Shown here: positions 9,114 to 18,465 of the stretch, piece by piece | How positions within the stretch are numbered: the stretch's first letter is position 1 | Layout of the letters: every line of letters starts with the position of its first letter | Origin: Fructobacillus tropaeoli | GTDB lineage: Bacteria > Bacillota > Bacilli > Lactobacillales > Lactobacillaceae | Reading direction: 5' to 3' | DNA: 64,000 nucleotides | Assembly (NCBI RefSeq): GCF_001047135.2 | Contig: NZ_DF968079.1 | Coordinates: 176,663-240,662 of the forward strand | Position numbers and translations under genes: made by a program | Notes under the pieces: generated by a model | What the model saw: the letters and a program-made list of their open reading frames with translations, nothing else | Database searches by the model: none | What the model was told of the DNA's origin: nothing

Positions 9114-9815
9114 ATGGAGACCAGATTACTACTTGTCGAGGATGAGGAAGGCTTGGCCGATTCCCTCTCCACCGAATTTCAGCTAGAAGGCATCCAAGTG
9201 ACCCAGGCTCACGATGGCCTGGAAGCCCTGGAAATTTTTAATGACCAACCAGATCAATTTGACGTAATCATCTTAGATTGGATGCTCCCACGCCTGGATG
9301 GCTTTAGCGTTTTACGCAAAATCCGCAAGGAAAGCGATGTCCAGATTATTATGCTGACGGCCAGGGACTACATTGGTGATAAGTTGGCCGGCCTGACCAA
9401 CGGTGCCGATGACTATATCACTAAACCCTTTGAAACAGAAGAACTCCTGGCGCGCATTGAAATCGCCAAACGCCATGGCCAACGACCTCTTGAGGAAAAT
9501 CAGGAACTGCGGGTTGCTGATTTAATTGTCGATATTAAGAAAAAAAGAGTCTCGGAAAACGGCATTATCATCCCCCTCACCCAGCGAGAATTCGACCTTT
9601 TGGTTGTGCTGATGAACCATGAAAACGAGCCCTGCTCCCGCGATTATCTCTTGGACACCGTCTGGGGGATTGACTTTGAGGGCCAACCAAATATCCTCGA
9701 TGTCTACATTAAAAATCTCCGCAATAAACTCGACCAGAATGAAGACCAGCCAAAGCTGATCCATACCATTCGCGGTACGGGCTATATGCTTTCGGCCAAC
9801 GTTTCTCATGGCTGA
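9114..9815 (+). CDS. OmpR/PhoB-family response regulator
   Basis: 233 aa. Receiver domain residues 1-120 with acidic pair E9/D10, phosphoacceptor Asp55 in ILDWMLPR, the Thr in MLTARD and conserved Lys104 in YITKPF. A winged-helix DNA-binding domain covers about 130-230 (LTQREFDLLVVLMNH and the C-terminal IHTIRGTGYML hairpin). RBS GAAGGAAAG precedes the ATG. It is paired with the histidine kinase at 10013, but separated by an unusual 197-base gap of 39-bp repeats beginning at its stop codon. The signal is unknown. The downstream PAP2 and polytopic membrane genes suggest an envelope-related stimulus. Confidence 0.95.
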   Translation: METRLLLVEDEEGLADSLSTEFQLEGIQVTQAHDGLEALEIFNDQPDQFDVIILDWMLPRLDGFSVLRKIRKESDVQIIMLTARDYIGDKLAGLTNGADDYITKPFETEELLARIEIAKRHGQRPLEENQELRVADLIVDIKKKRVSENGIIIPLTQREFDLLVVLMNHENEPCSRDYLLDTVWGIDFEGQPNILDVYIKNLRNKLDQNEDQPKLIHTIRGTGYMLSANVSHG

Positions 9816-9977
9816 TTAATCGGCACAGCAATAGCTGGCGATGCCGGCAACTGATTTGTTAGCACAGCAATGGCTGGCGGTGCCGACAACTGATTTGTCC
9901 GTAATCATAGCGCCACGTCTCCCAACAGCTGATTCGTCTGCACCCATAGCCTAGCCCAAGGCGCCCAACAGCTGATT
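9812..9977 (+). repeat. Tandem imperfect 39-bp repeats between response regulator and kinase
   Basis: CTGATT recurs at 9812, 9851, 9890, 9929 and 9972, giving spacings of 39, 39, 39 and 43. Units 1 and 2 agree at 32 of 39 positions. Units 3 and 4 share CTGATTYGTC, CATAGC and CCCAACAG with each other. Because 39 is a multiple of three, each of the first four units places a TGA in the frame of the response regulator; the first is its actual stop codon. Three of the five unit starts extend to CTGATTT. Confidence 0.85.
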
Positions 9978-10012
9978 TTCCAAGACACAAAGTCAATGAA
10001 GGTACCCCACCA

Positions 10013-11419
10013 TTGATCAAAAATAAAAGGCCAAAGAAAAATAAACAATCCAGCGCCAGCATCATGCTCCGCAGCCAAATCAAAATGATTATCGTCATCA
10101 CCATCTCTTTTAGCCTGATGATGATTTTTGGCGTAGGCCATAAGCTCCTAAACGATGTGAAGCTCTCAACCTGGCAGATTACCGCCAGTCTGAAGAAAAA
10201 TGAAATTGATAGCGACCATGATTGGGATGATTGGCGAAAAAACAGTACCGTGGATATTAACCATAGCTATATTTACGTCCATAACCTGCGCCAAGATGCC
10301 GAAGCCAGATATTACTTCTCACCGCGAGCCGATGACCTCTTGCAAAAGAAGATGATTAAAGTGCCCTTTATCAATAACTTGTATTATCGGCCAGGCTTTG
10401 GCTTTCTCTACCGACGCTTTGTTTCTTCCAATGGCATTTACTACACCCTATGGCAAAATATCGGTCCACAACTCTCCATCTTAATGCGTGTGATTGAAGT
10501 CTCAGCCATTTTGCTCGCCGTCACTCTGGTTCTCGCCCCCATCTACATTCGTCGGTTAACCGCCAGATTAACGGACCCGCTCACCGACCTGTCAACTAGC
10601 ACCCAAGTGGTCCACCAAGCAGAGCAATCTGGTCTAATTCAACTGCCTGTTCCCAGTCAGCCAACCGAGGTCACGGAACTTGCCCAAGACTTCAACCACC
10701 TGCTCGCTCTCCTCAACCAACGACAAGACCAGCAGAAGCTCTTTGTCATGAACGCTGCTCACGAGCTGCGCACGCCAATTGCCACCATCAAGAGTCATGC
10801 ACAATTAATCGACCGCCATGGTGCTGACCATCCAGAAATTATTGAAAAATCAGTGACCTACATCACCAAAGAATCACGGGCAATGCAGCAAATTATCGAA
10901 GACCTTCTGGCCATTCTGCGCGTTGAAACGCTGTCATTGGCATTAACGAGGATGAATGTCACTACGGCTGTCAGCGAAATCATGCAACCATTAGAAAAAA
11001 CAATTCCTCAAAAACTGATTTTACAGCTAGAACCCAACTTGATGGCGCAGACCAACTTGGAGGCCCTCGAGCAGATTCTGCACAATTTGATTCAAAATGC
11101 TAGCAAGTATTCAAAACCCTCAGACCCAATTGTCGTTACGCTTTCGAACAAGGAAAATGGTTCTGTGGCTCTCACGGTGATGGATCAGGGCTTGGGTATT
11201 CCAGAGGCCGATAAGGCACATATTTTTGAGCATTTTTATCGCAGTGACGATGTCCGTGGCTCCATCCCCGGAACCGGCCTTGGCCTGGCCATTACCAAGC
11301 AGTTCGTTGACCTGATTCACGGGCATTTGTCCGTAGCCGATAATCCGACTGGTGGAACAATCTTCACCCTTCTGTTGCCGAGTGCTATTGATACTACCCA
11401 CCAAAGCGGCCATTCGTAA
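10013..11419 (+). CDS. Sensor histidine kinase
   Basis: 468 aa. TM1 lies at about 24-42, followed by an extracytoplasmic sensor region of about 115 residues with no recognisable domain. TM2 is at about 158-180, then a HAMP linker and a HisKA domain with phosphoacceptor His250 in NAAHELRTPIATIK. The HATPase_c domain carries NLIQNASKYS (N box), VMDQGLGIPEAD (G1) and PGTGLGLAI (G2). The start is a TTG at 10013 behind GAAGG at 9998-10002; the first in-frame ATG is 17 codons later and would leave TM1 nearly unchanged. Partner of the upstream response regulator. A terminator follows. Confidence 0.93.
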   Translation: MIKNKRPKKNKQSSASIMLRSQIKMIIVITISFSLMMIFGVGHKLLNDVKLSTWQITASLKKNEIDSDHDWDDWRKNSTVDINHSYIYVHNLRQDAEARYYFSPRADDLLQKKMIKVPFINNLYYRPGFGFLYRRFVSSNGIYYTLWQNIGPQLSILMRVIEVSAILLAVTLVLAPIYIRRLTARLTDPLTDLSTSTQVVHQAEQSGLIQLPVPSQPTEVTELAQDFNHLLALLNQRQDQQKLFVMNAAHELRTPIATIKSHAQLIDRHGADHPEIIEKSVTYITKESRAMQQIIEDLLAILRVETLSLALTRMNVTTAVSEIMQPLEKTIPQKLILQLEPNLMAQTNLEALEQILHNLIQNASKYSKPSDPIVVTLSNKENGSVALTVMDQGLGIPEADKAHIFEHFYRSDDVRGSIPGTGLGLAITKQFVDLIHGHLSVADNPTGGTIFTLLLPSAIDTTHQSGHS

Positions 11420-11448
11420 TCATTGATTCACATTGGTAGCATTCCTTT

Positions 11449-11472
11449 GCCACCCTTTTGGGTGGCTTTTTT
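11449..11472 (+). terminator. Terminator of the two-component system
   Basis: GCCACCC-TTTT-GGGTGGC followed by six T, 29 bases after the kinase stop. The remaining 235 bases before the next gene show no other clear feature. Confidence 0.92.
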
Positions 11473-11707
11473 AGTCCAATAAAAGGTTGACCTTCCTTGG
11501 TCTAATTTGGAATTTAATCGATTTCACGTCATGTTACGATTGCTTACTGTCACCATCAAACCAGCCATCGCTCCATTTCACAGACTGTTTACCGTCCAGC
11601 CCGCCTGTCCCATTCTGAAAAAAATTAAGCTTGGCCTTATTTTTCATAAGTAGTTCAAGATGCATATGCCAACTAAACTATTTGGTATACGTTTCGGAGG
11701 AAATACG

Positions 11708-12376
11708 ATGAAAAATAAACAAAAAACACTCTTAAGTTTCGCCCTTATTCTAGCTTTCGCCATTCTAGCTCTCGGCGTCTTGACCAATTCACCAGCCATT
11801 ACGACTTTCGATTCAACGATTAGCCAAAGCACGGCCAAATTAGTGACACCCACGAATACCGCTTTTTTTACCGTCGTAGCCGACCTGGGCAGCCCACTCG
11901 TGGCGATTACACTGACCGTCCTACTGGCTGGCTACGTCTTCTACAAAAAAGACCGCTTCCTAGCTTGTTGGATCATTTTACTCCAGTTCGGCGGTTCCGC
12001 ACTGACTGAAATCATCAAGGTGACTATTGCTAGGCCTAGGCCCAGCCATCAAATCATTGCTGATACCGGTTTTAGCTTTCCAAGTGGCCACACCTTTTGT
12101 ACGACAATTTTCGTCATTTGCCTGCTGATGGTCGTTTTGCCAAAGATTCCAGTGGACAGTCGCTACTACGTGATTATCCCTGCCTGCACTTGGATTATTT
12201 TAGTGGCTTTTTCACGTTTTTACCTGCGTGACCACTACCCATCAGACGTTCTCGCTAGCCTGCTCCTAGCAACTGGATTGTGGTTGCGACTAGAAGGTTA
12301 TCGCGACCTCCTGCATCAAGCTGCGACTGCCTTTTTAACCCGACGGCAAGCGCGTGCTTTACCAAGTAAAAACTAG
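11708..12376 (+). CDS. PAP2-family membrane phosphatase
   Basis: About 222 aa, five to six transmembrane segments. The three catalytic phosphatase motifs are intact: KVTIARPRP, the loop with PSGH (SFPSGHTFCTT), and SRFYLRDHYPSD. Enzymes of this type dephosphorylate undecaprenyl pyrophosphate or phosphatidic/phosphatidylglycerol phosphates at the outer face. The ATG at 11708 has a consensus RBS (CGGAGG, 7-base spacing); an ATG 48 bases upstream lacks one. It lies between a two-component system and a large GT-C-like membrane protein, consistent with an envelope role. The exact substrate cannot be read from sequence. Confidence 0.88.
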   Translation: MKNKQKTLLSFALILAFAILALGVLTNSPAITTFDSTISQSTAKLVTPTNTAFFTVVADLGSPLVAITLTVLLAGYVFYKKDRFLACWIILLQFGGSALTEIIKVTIARPRPSHQIIADTGFSFPSGHTFCTTIFVICLLMVVLPKIPVDSRYYVIIPACTWIILVAFSRFYLRDHYPSDVLASLLLATGLWLRLEGYRDLLHQAATAFLTRRQARALPSKN

Positions 12377-12538
12377 TCTAAACGAAAACAGTACACTTCC
12401 TGATTTTTTATCGATGAACCACAGTACCGCTGTCAGCGTCCTTCGCATTTTTTTATGATTCAAGCAAGACGCTGCCCATACATAAACAAATAACTGATTG
12501 ATCTCAATTCAGTCAATACGAAAGGTATCGCCAGCACC

Positions 12539-14518
12539 ATGTCAATCACATCCAAAAGCCACAGGCCCTATTCCCTTTTGGCTGTCCTACTTGCCCTCTG
12601 CCTCATTATTGGTAGTACCGGTAGTTTTAGTTCACAAACATCACTCGCCATTGTCAGCACCACCGTCTTGCTCCTGATTGCAAGCTACTACCTGCGACCT
12701 TTTTTCAACCGCTTGAGCATCCGCCAAATCAGAACTATCACCTACCTAGCCCTGACGTTAATGGTTATCGGCCAGGTGCTGATTCTGATTTTTCTGCCGG
12801 TGTCCGTCTACCACGACCCTTACCGGGTCCTGTCCCAGGCTGATCAACTGGCTGCTGGTGACCACGTCTGGCAAAGTACCTATTTCTGGCGCTACCCCAA
12901 CAACGTTCCAATCACCTACATCCTGTCCAAATTCTTTGCGCTGGGTCAGCTCGCGCATCTATCCAACAACATCACGATTCACCTACTCACGATTAGCCTA
13001 CTCGACACCTTCATTGTCTTAGTCTTGAAGACCTGTGCTGACCTAAAGAGTCGTCAGAGCACCTTCTTAGGCCTTCTAGCCTTTCTGACCGCAACACCCT
13101 TTGCCTACACTTATTACCTCCAGGTTTTTTATTCTGATTTGCCAGCCATGTTGGCCGTCCTAGTTATTTTCCGCCTTCTTTGGCGCTGGCCAAAAGCTAA
13201 CACGACCAAGTCCAAAGTTAAAATCAGCCTGGGACTCAGTATCGCGGCGCTGCTTGGCATGCTGATGAAGCCGAATATGATTGTCTTGTTACCTGCTGGA
13301 CTGTTAACACTACTGATTTTGGCCATCAAAAAAGAACGGACAAAAAAGCAATTGTTGCTCCCGATTATTTGCTTAAGCTTGGGGATGGCCCTAGCGATTA
13401 TTCCAGGCACCCTCTTAATTGACCATGCCAGCTCCTATCAGCCACATAGTGCCGAAGCCTTTCCTGCTAGTCATTGGGTCTTAATGGGCCTCAATAAGAG
13501 TGGAGATGGCATGTACGATGACCAAGACGTCGAAAAGGATATCAGCCTAGCGAACGCCTCTGCCCGCCGACAATATGATAGTCAACAAATTGTTCATCGA
13601 ATTCAAACGCTCGGTCCATTGGGTCTCAGTGAACTCTGGCTGAAAAAATTAACAATTTTGTTAGACGTCAGCGCCGTCCAAGACTGGTATAACGGTGGCT
13701 TTGAATCGGCTCCAAAATGGTATCAAGACCATATTGCCTTTTATCAAAAAGCCATTAAAATCGGCTACGTTGTCGCTTCGATCATTCTCTTTTTCACGGT
13801 TAGCCTCCGTCTGCTATGCTGGCGACCACGCTTTCATCGTCAAAAAGACCAACTAGCTCTGCTAGCTGTTTTAACCGCCTTGGGTTATCTGGCCTTCCAT
13901 GTTATCTTTTGGGAAGCTGAATCACGTTATGGGCAAAGTATCCTACCAGCTCTTTTCGTCCTTCTAGTCGCTTTACCAGCCCCTGTCGTCCGTCGACAAA
14001 AGGTTACTAAGGTTAAAAGACAAAAACACTGGCCTCGTGTGGCCTTTCTCATTTCGGCAACCATTGCCATCTATGCCGTTTTCCTTCAGTCCTACTCGCT
14101 ATCCACCATTGTTGTGGCCGCACAACGGAGTCAGCTGTCCGTTCAATACCACGCTCAGCCAACGACTATCAGCCCCGGCACAACGCTTGAGCAACAAGTT
14201 AATTTAGCCAAACCCGCTAATACTTTCTCAGTTCAAATCCAAGCCAAGTCAACCATGACTGTCACACTCCAAAACCTTCAAAGCGGCCAAGTTTGGACCT
14301 TAACAGAAAAGGCCGATGAGTTTATCCTAAACCAGCCCCTTCCCGCAGGCTCTTACCAGATTGTCATTCAAAACCAAGGACTGGTTCCCCAATTAATTGA
14401 TTTAGTTCAAACCAACAATTACACTTTGGCACCTTTTCCGGTAACCATTAACCAGGTTGAAAATAAAAACGCCTCGCTGATTTACCTCTTTGAATGGCTC
14501 AATACGAAGTCATCCTAA
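12539..14518 (+). CDS. Large polytopic membrane protein, GT-C glycosyltransferase-like
   Basis: 659 aa with about 11-13 hydrophobic segments up to about residue 530. A C-terminal domain of about 120 residues, predicted beta-rich and outside the cell, follows (TTISPGTTLEQQVNLAKPAN and VWTLTEKADEF). The first large loop after TM2-3 carries a DPYR motif and a WRYPNNVPITY motif, the place where GT-C (PMT/ArnT-like) enzymes keep catalytic acids. It resembles conserved integral membrane proteins of lactobacilli and streptococci thought to use polyprenyl-linked sugars. RBS is weak (AAAGGT, distant). It is convergent with the KAP gene. Confidence 0.65.
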   Translation: MSITSKSHRPYSLLAVLLALCLIIGSTGSFSSQTSLAIVSTTVLLLIASYYLRPFFNRLSIRQIRTITYLALTLMVIGQVLILIFLPVSVYHDPYRVLSQADQLAAGDHVWQSTYFWRYPNNVPITYILSKFFALGQLAHLSNNITIHLLTISLLDTFIVLVLKTCADLKSRQSTFLGLLAFLTATPFAYTYYLQVFYSDLPAMLAVLVIFRLLWRWPKANTTKSKVKISLGLSIAALLGMLMKPNMIVLLPAGLLTLLILAIKKERTKKQLLLPIICLSLGMALAIIPGTLLIDHASSYQPHSAEAFPASHWVLMGLNKSGDGMYDDQDVEKDISLANASARRQYDSQQIVHRIQTLGPLGLSELWLKKLTILLDVSAVQDWYNGGFESAPKWYQDHIAFYQKAIKIGYVVASIILFFTVSLRLLCWRPRFHRQKDQLALLAVLTALGYLAFHVIFWEAESRYGQSILPALFVLLVALPAPVVRRQKVTKVKRQKHWPRVAFLISATIAIYAVFLQSYSLSTIVVAAQRSQLSVQYHAQPTTISPGTTLEQQVNLAKPANTFSVQIQAKSTMTVTLQNLQSGQVWTLTEKADEFILNQPLPAGSYQIVIQNQGLVPQLIDLVQTNNYTLAPFPVTINQVENKNASLIYLFEWLNTKSS

Positions 14519-14537
14519 TAATAGCCATTTCCCGAAT

Positions 14538-14604
14538 AAAAAAGACGAACCCGTCAACACTAACCTGGTCAGCATGACCATTGTGAAGCATGGTTCGTCT
14601 TTTA
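14538..14604 (+). terminator. Bidirectional terminator after the polytopic membrane protein gene
   Basis: Outer stem AAAAGACGAACC/GGTTCGTCTTTT encloses a second hairpin TGGTCA-GCA-TGACCA. T-rich on both strands, so it can also stop the convergent KAP transcript. The next 184 bases to the KAP stop are strongly AT-rich and empty. Confidence 0.8.
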
Positions 14605-14788
14605 TTGTCAGTCGGTTGTTTAGTCCCATCATAAATATGTTTATAATAATGAGGTACACTCATAAGTGCAACGTTTTATTAATAATTATAATAAAATTTC
14701 ATCATACTAAAAATTAATTGCTATTCCAATATTTATAACACAACGATCATAATACTTTATCAACCATAATAGAATGTGATGCTTTTAT

Positions 14789-16654
14789 TTATTCACTAAA
14801 CTTGCTTAAAATTTCTCTTAAGGTTTTGAGCAAGTTTCTCAGGTTAAACCTATCAATTCGTCCGATATCTAGTGACTCATTTATAAACTCTTCAACTTTT
14901 TGAATTAGCTCTGATATATCCGCATTTTCTCCCGAATGAAAGTCCTTAGAATTTGTTATCCGAATGTACTCATGGTGCAGATACCGATCTAGTAAATTCG
15001 CCTTTGAGCCAGCAGTGAGAAGTTCAGAATCTAATTGACTAGAATCCAAAATTTCGCGAAAAATATTTGCATTTAAACCGGACTGTGTGAAGTCACGCAT
15101 CAACTCATAGTTATCATCAAAAATTGCAGTGACTAACTGTTCGGTTTGCAATTCATGCTTTGCTTTATCTCCGGATTCTAATATGTCACGAACTCGTTTC
15201 AGGATATCGTTATCCGTTGCAATCACAGAGTACATAAATCCGATATCTCCACGATCGTAAGTAGGCTTATTTTCAAGTACTGCTTTATTGACCGCGTTTT
15301 TTAGCGACTCTAACAGGACTGCTAAATAATCCTCCTTGCAAAAATATAAATCACTCTGATCAAAGAACAAGAAATTATTAATTGTCGACAAGACATCTTT
15401 GATTGAAATATCCGGTTTCTGTACGTCATTGAGTAACTGCCGTTCAAGCTCTTCAAGCTGCTTATCAGTCATTTCTCTAAAATTTGCGACCTTGTCCAAG
15501 CTAGATGCCTTTCCTCTTGGTCTAAACAATTGTATCCATGACTTGATGAAACTTGCTGCGTCAAAAACGCCACTAAAAACAGCTTCATTAACTGAATTAT
15601 CATACATAATAACTTGTTTCAGATTGGTGTCATCATGATATTTAAGCGTGATTTTTTCTGCTAGTGACTTTTCTTCATCGTCCTTCATATGCATAAAGAA
15701 AAAGCTACGAGTATTGAGAATCTGAGCAATCAACTCAAGATTTTCACGAGTCAACTTACCTTGACGATATTCCGTTGCAATCACAAATAAGTTTGCAAAT
15801 ACCGAGCGTTTAATCTGAAGACCATCAACCTTGCCTTGCGTGTTGCTTTCCCAGTACTGATTTAGCTCCCTGTCAATGATCGTAAATGTAGTCAGAATAA
15901 ATTCCAACGTTCTTAAGTTAATTTGCTCTCCATTACGTCGAGCGTGGTCAGCAACGATTTCCACAAGCCATTCTGAGTCCTCTTGTAAGAAACGATTGCC
16001 TGAGCCCTGAAAGAACTCTTGTCTGATATTGTTAAAATCGTAAGTAAAGGGAAATATCCGACTTACGACCTTCTCGCGAGTCATATTAAACTCGTTGATT
16101 TCATCATCCCGAATTTCCTTAGCGTTACCGACAACAATTACCCTATATCCATACGTCTCAATAATGTCAGTAAGCAGAAAACCAATTAAATCCGACGTGT
16201 GGATATCTCGACTAATACGTTCTAAATCATCAATAATTAAAACCGGAGATGAATCTAGTACTTGAGAGCGTAATCGCTTATTAATTACATAGTTTTCGGT
16301 TGTTGCTGCTAGTGTTTTAAAAGTCGCAAACTTATCCCAAACAGCTCCACCTACTTCATTAACAATAGACACTATGTCCTGGGTTTTGAATTGATCTTCT
16401 TTGTCTTGATTCTTACCAAAGCTAGAGATGAATAATTTCCCAATTAATTCTGACTTTAACTTTGCCAGCGATTCATATCCATACACAGAGAAATAAACAA
16501 CCTTATGTTCCCCACAGATATGCGGTACCACAGTATTCTTTAAAAAATAAGTTTTACCGGAACCCCAAGGCCCATCAATCATCACTGCAAACTGATCGTC
16601 ACTGTTAACATAGTTCGATAAACTTTCGAGCAACTGACTATTTTCCAAATTCAT
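14789..16654 (-). CDS. KAP-family P-loop ATPase, possible defence protein
   Basis: 621 aa. Walker A GPWGSGKT at residues 28-35 and Walker B VLIIDDLER at 138-146 match the KAP/STAND-like NTPase group. Further ATPase elements lie to about residue 220 (YRVIVVGNAKEI sensor strand, VVSRIFPFTYDF). The rest, about 400 residues, is helical with acidic and Leu-rich segments and no recognised domain. Unlike classical KAP proteins I see no transmembrane pair between Walker A and B, so it looks cytosolic. Codon use is much more AT-rich than either neighbour, a sign of transfer. It is a single gene; no nuclease, toxin or partner lies beside it. KAP ATPases occur in phage-defence loci, but function here is inference. 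Confidence 0.8.
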   Translation of the reverse strand: MNLENSQLLESLSNYVNSDDQFAVMIDGPWGSGKTYFLKNTVVPHICGEHKVVYFSVYGYESLAKLKSELIGKLFISSFGKNQDKEDQFKTQDIVSIVNEVGGAVWDKFATFKTLAATTENYVINKRLRSQVLDSSPVLIIDDLERISRDIHTSDLIGFLLTDIIETYGYRVIVVGNAKEIRDDEINEFNMTREKVVSRIFPFTYDFNNIRQEFFQGSGNRFLQEDSEWLVEIVADHARRNGEQINLRTLEFILTTFTIIDRELNQYWESNTQGKVDGLQIKRSVFANLFVIATEYRQGKLTRENLELIAQILNTRSFFFMHMKDDEEKSLAEKITLKYHDDTNLKQVIMYDNSVNEAVFSGVFDAASFIKSWIQLFRPRGKASSLDKVANFREMTDKQLEELERQLLNDVQKPDISIKDVLSTINNFLFFDQSDLYFCKEDYLAVLLESLKNAVNKAVLENKPTYDRGDIGFMYSVIATDNDILKRVRDILESGDKAKHELQTEQLVTAIFDDNYELMRDFTQSGLNANIFREILDSSQLDSELLTAGSKANLLDRYLHHEYIRITNSKDFHSGENADISELIQKVEEFINESLDIGRIDRFNLRNLLKTLREILSKFSE

Positions 16655-16771
16655 ACCTCACAATATGTACAGACAAAAAAGTTGCAGTGATTCTCCCGCT
16701 GACTAAATACACCTACGCTAATGATACTTCACATAGTTTTAATTTCCTACTCTTCTTGAACACGCCCACAT

Positions 16772-16822
16772 AAAAAATCCCCGCCAACTCAGCCCTCATT
16801 CGGCCCAAACTTGGCGGGGATT
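16772..16822 (-). terminator. Terminator after guaA
   Basis: Minus-strand AATCCCCGCCAA ... TTGGCGGGGATT followed by TTTT; GC-rich 12-bp stem with a 23-base loop. Confidence 0.85.
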
Positions 16823-16823
16823 C

Positions 16824-16852
16824 TGGCGGGGAACGTAACAATTTCCCCGCCA
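16824..16852. repeat. Second GC-rich hairpin sharing the guaA terminator stem sequence
   Basis: TGGCGGGGAA/TTCCCCGCCA with a 9-base loop, separated by one base from the terminator. Its arms are complementary to the terminator arms, so the two hairpins can exchange partners. Confidence 0.75.
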
Positions 16853-16920
16853 ATCATATCCTTTGTATATTCCGAAAATGCCGTCAAATCAACATTCCGG
16901 TTTCGATTTACATATACCTT

Positions 16921-18462
16921 TTATTCCCATTCAACCGTTGCAGGTGGCTTAGCGGTAATGTCGTACACGACGCGGTTAATGTGATCCACTTCGTTGACAA
17001 TTCGTGAAGAAACCTTTTGCAACACATCCCATGGCAAGCGGGCAAAGTCCGCTGTCATACCATCAACAGAAGTGATAGCACGGACGGCAATCGTGTATTC
17101 GTACGTACGGTAATCACCCATGACACCAACAGACTTGTTGTTTGTCAAGACAGTGAAGTACTGCCAAACATCACCTTCCAAACCGGCCTTGGCGATTTCA
17201 TCGCGCAAGATAAAGTCGGATTCACGGACAGTTTCCAACCGGTCCTCAGTGATTTCACCCATGATTCGGATACCAAGACCTGGTCCTGGGAATGGTTGAC
17301 GCCAGACCAACTCGTGGTCCATTTGCAACTCTTCACCCAAGGCACGAACTTCATCCTTGAACAACTTGTTCAAAGGTTCGATCAAAGTAAAGTTCATTTC
17401 TTCAGGCAAACCACCAACGTTGTGGTGTGACTTGATTGTTTGGGCCGTATCCGTACCAGATTCAATCACATCCGTGTACAACGTTCCCTGGGCTAAGAAG
17501 TCAACGTCCTTCAACTTGATGGCTTCATCGTTGAAGACTTCGATAAATTCGTTACCGATAATCTTACGCTTTTGTTCTGGATCAGTAACACCAGCAAGCT
17601 TTGACAAGAAACGATCCTGTGCATCAACCTTGATGATGTTCAAGCCAAACTTGCCACCCAACATGTCCATCACTTGTTGTGCTTCGTTCTTACGCAACAA
17701 ACCATGATCAACAAAGATACAAGTCAATTGGTCGCCAATAGCCTTTTGTAACAAGACACCAACAACAGATGAGTCAACCCCACCAGACAAACCAAGCAAG
17801 ACCTTCTTGTCACCAACTTCGGCGCGAATCTTTTCGATTTGTTCATCAATGAAACCAGCCATTGTCCAAGAAGCGTCTGCTCCAGCAATGTTGATGACAA
17901 AGTTTTTAATGATTTCCTTACCGTGTTCAGACAACGTTGTTTCGGAGTGGAATTGAACACCGTACAGACGGTCATCATCATTAGCAATCGCTGCAATTGG
18001 CGTCTTTTCAGAACCAGCAGCCACAACAAAGTTGTCAGGCAACCTTGTGACGTTGTCTGAGTGTGACATCAAAACAACTTGCTCTTCTGGTGTACCAGCA
18101 AAGAGCTTTGAAGGAGCAGTCTGCTTGATAACAGTCTGACCAAATTCCCCATTACCTGGGTTGGCTTCGACTTTACCACCCAAATGTTGGGCCATCAATT
18201 GCATCCCGTAACAAACACCCAAGACGGGAATCCCCAACTTGAATACTTCAGGGTCAATTGGATAAGCATCGTCATCATAAACTGATTTTGGACCACCCGA
18301 AAGGATAATTGCCTTAGGGTTGTATTCCTTAATTTCATCAATCGTCATCTTTGATGACTTCAATTCAGAGAAAACGCCGAGTTCTCGAACGCGTCGCGTA
18401 ATCAATTGGTTGTATTGGGACCCGTAGTCCAATACTAAGATTTTGTCATTACCTGTGGTCAT
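16921..18462 (-). CDS. guaA: GMP synthase (glutamine-hydrolysing)
   Basis: Converts XMP to GMP with glutamine as nitrogen donor, the last step of guanylate synthesis. 513 aa, standard length. An N-terminal class-I glutamine amidotransferase domain has the nucleophile motif [15 protein letters not shown], with QFHSE supplying the catalytic His and Glu. The ATP-pyrophosphatase domain has the PP-loop [12 protein letters not shown], and the dimerisation domain ends in the typical TVEWE. Three bases separate it from the IMPDH-like gene upstream, and the whole unit lies under the guanine riboswitch at 20675-20744, closing a product-feedback loop. Confidence 0.98.
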   Translation of the reverse strand: MTTGNDKILVLDYGSQYNQLITRRVRELGVFSELKSSKMTIDEIKEYNPKAIILSGGPKSVYDDDAYPIDPEVFKLGIPVLGVCYGMQLMAQHLGGKVEANPGNGEFGQTVIKQTAPSKLFAGTPEEQVVLMSHSDNVTRLPDNFVVAAGSEKTPIAAIANDDDRLYGVQFHSETTLSEHGKEIIKNFVINIAGADASWTMAGFIDEQIEKIRAEVGDKKVLLGLSGGVDSSVVGVLLQKAIGDQLTCIFVDHGLLRKNEAQQVMDMLGGKFGLNIIKVDAQDRFLSKLAGVTDPEQKRKIIGNEFIEVFNDEAIKLKDVDFLAQGTLYTDVIESGTDTAQTIKSHHNVGGLPEEMNFTLIEPLNKLFKDEVRALGEELQMDHELVWRQPFPGPGLGIRIMGEITEDRLETVRESDFILRDEIAKAGLEGDVWQYFTVLTNNKSVGVMGDYRTYEYTIAVRAITSVDGMTADFARLPWDVLQKVSSRIVNEVDHINRVVYDITAKPPATVEWE

Positions 18463-18465
18463 GGC

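Noticed and set aside
9812-9977. CRISPR-like array
   Set aside because: Units are contiguous, diverging repeats without spacers of uniform length, and no cas genes are nearby.
14490-14717. 75-codon frame after the polytopic membrane gene
   Set aside because: Runs through the terminator hairpin and an AT-rich spacer, and lacks an RBS.
14605-16740. Prophage or integrative element
   Set aside because: No integrase, attachment repeats or phage genes beside the KAP gene; only composition points to transfer.
17017-17430. 137-codon open frame on the plus strand inside guaA
   Set aside because: Antisense to conserved GMP synthase sequence; no start signal and no domain.
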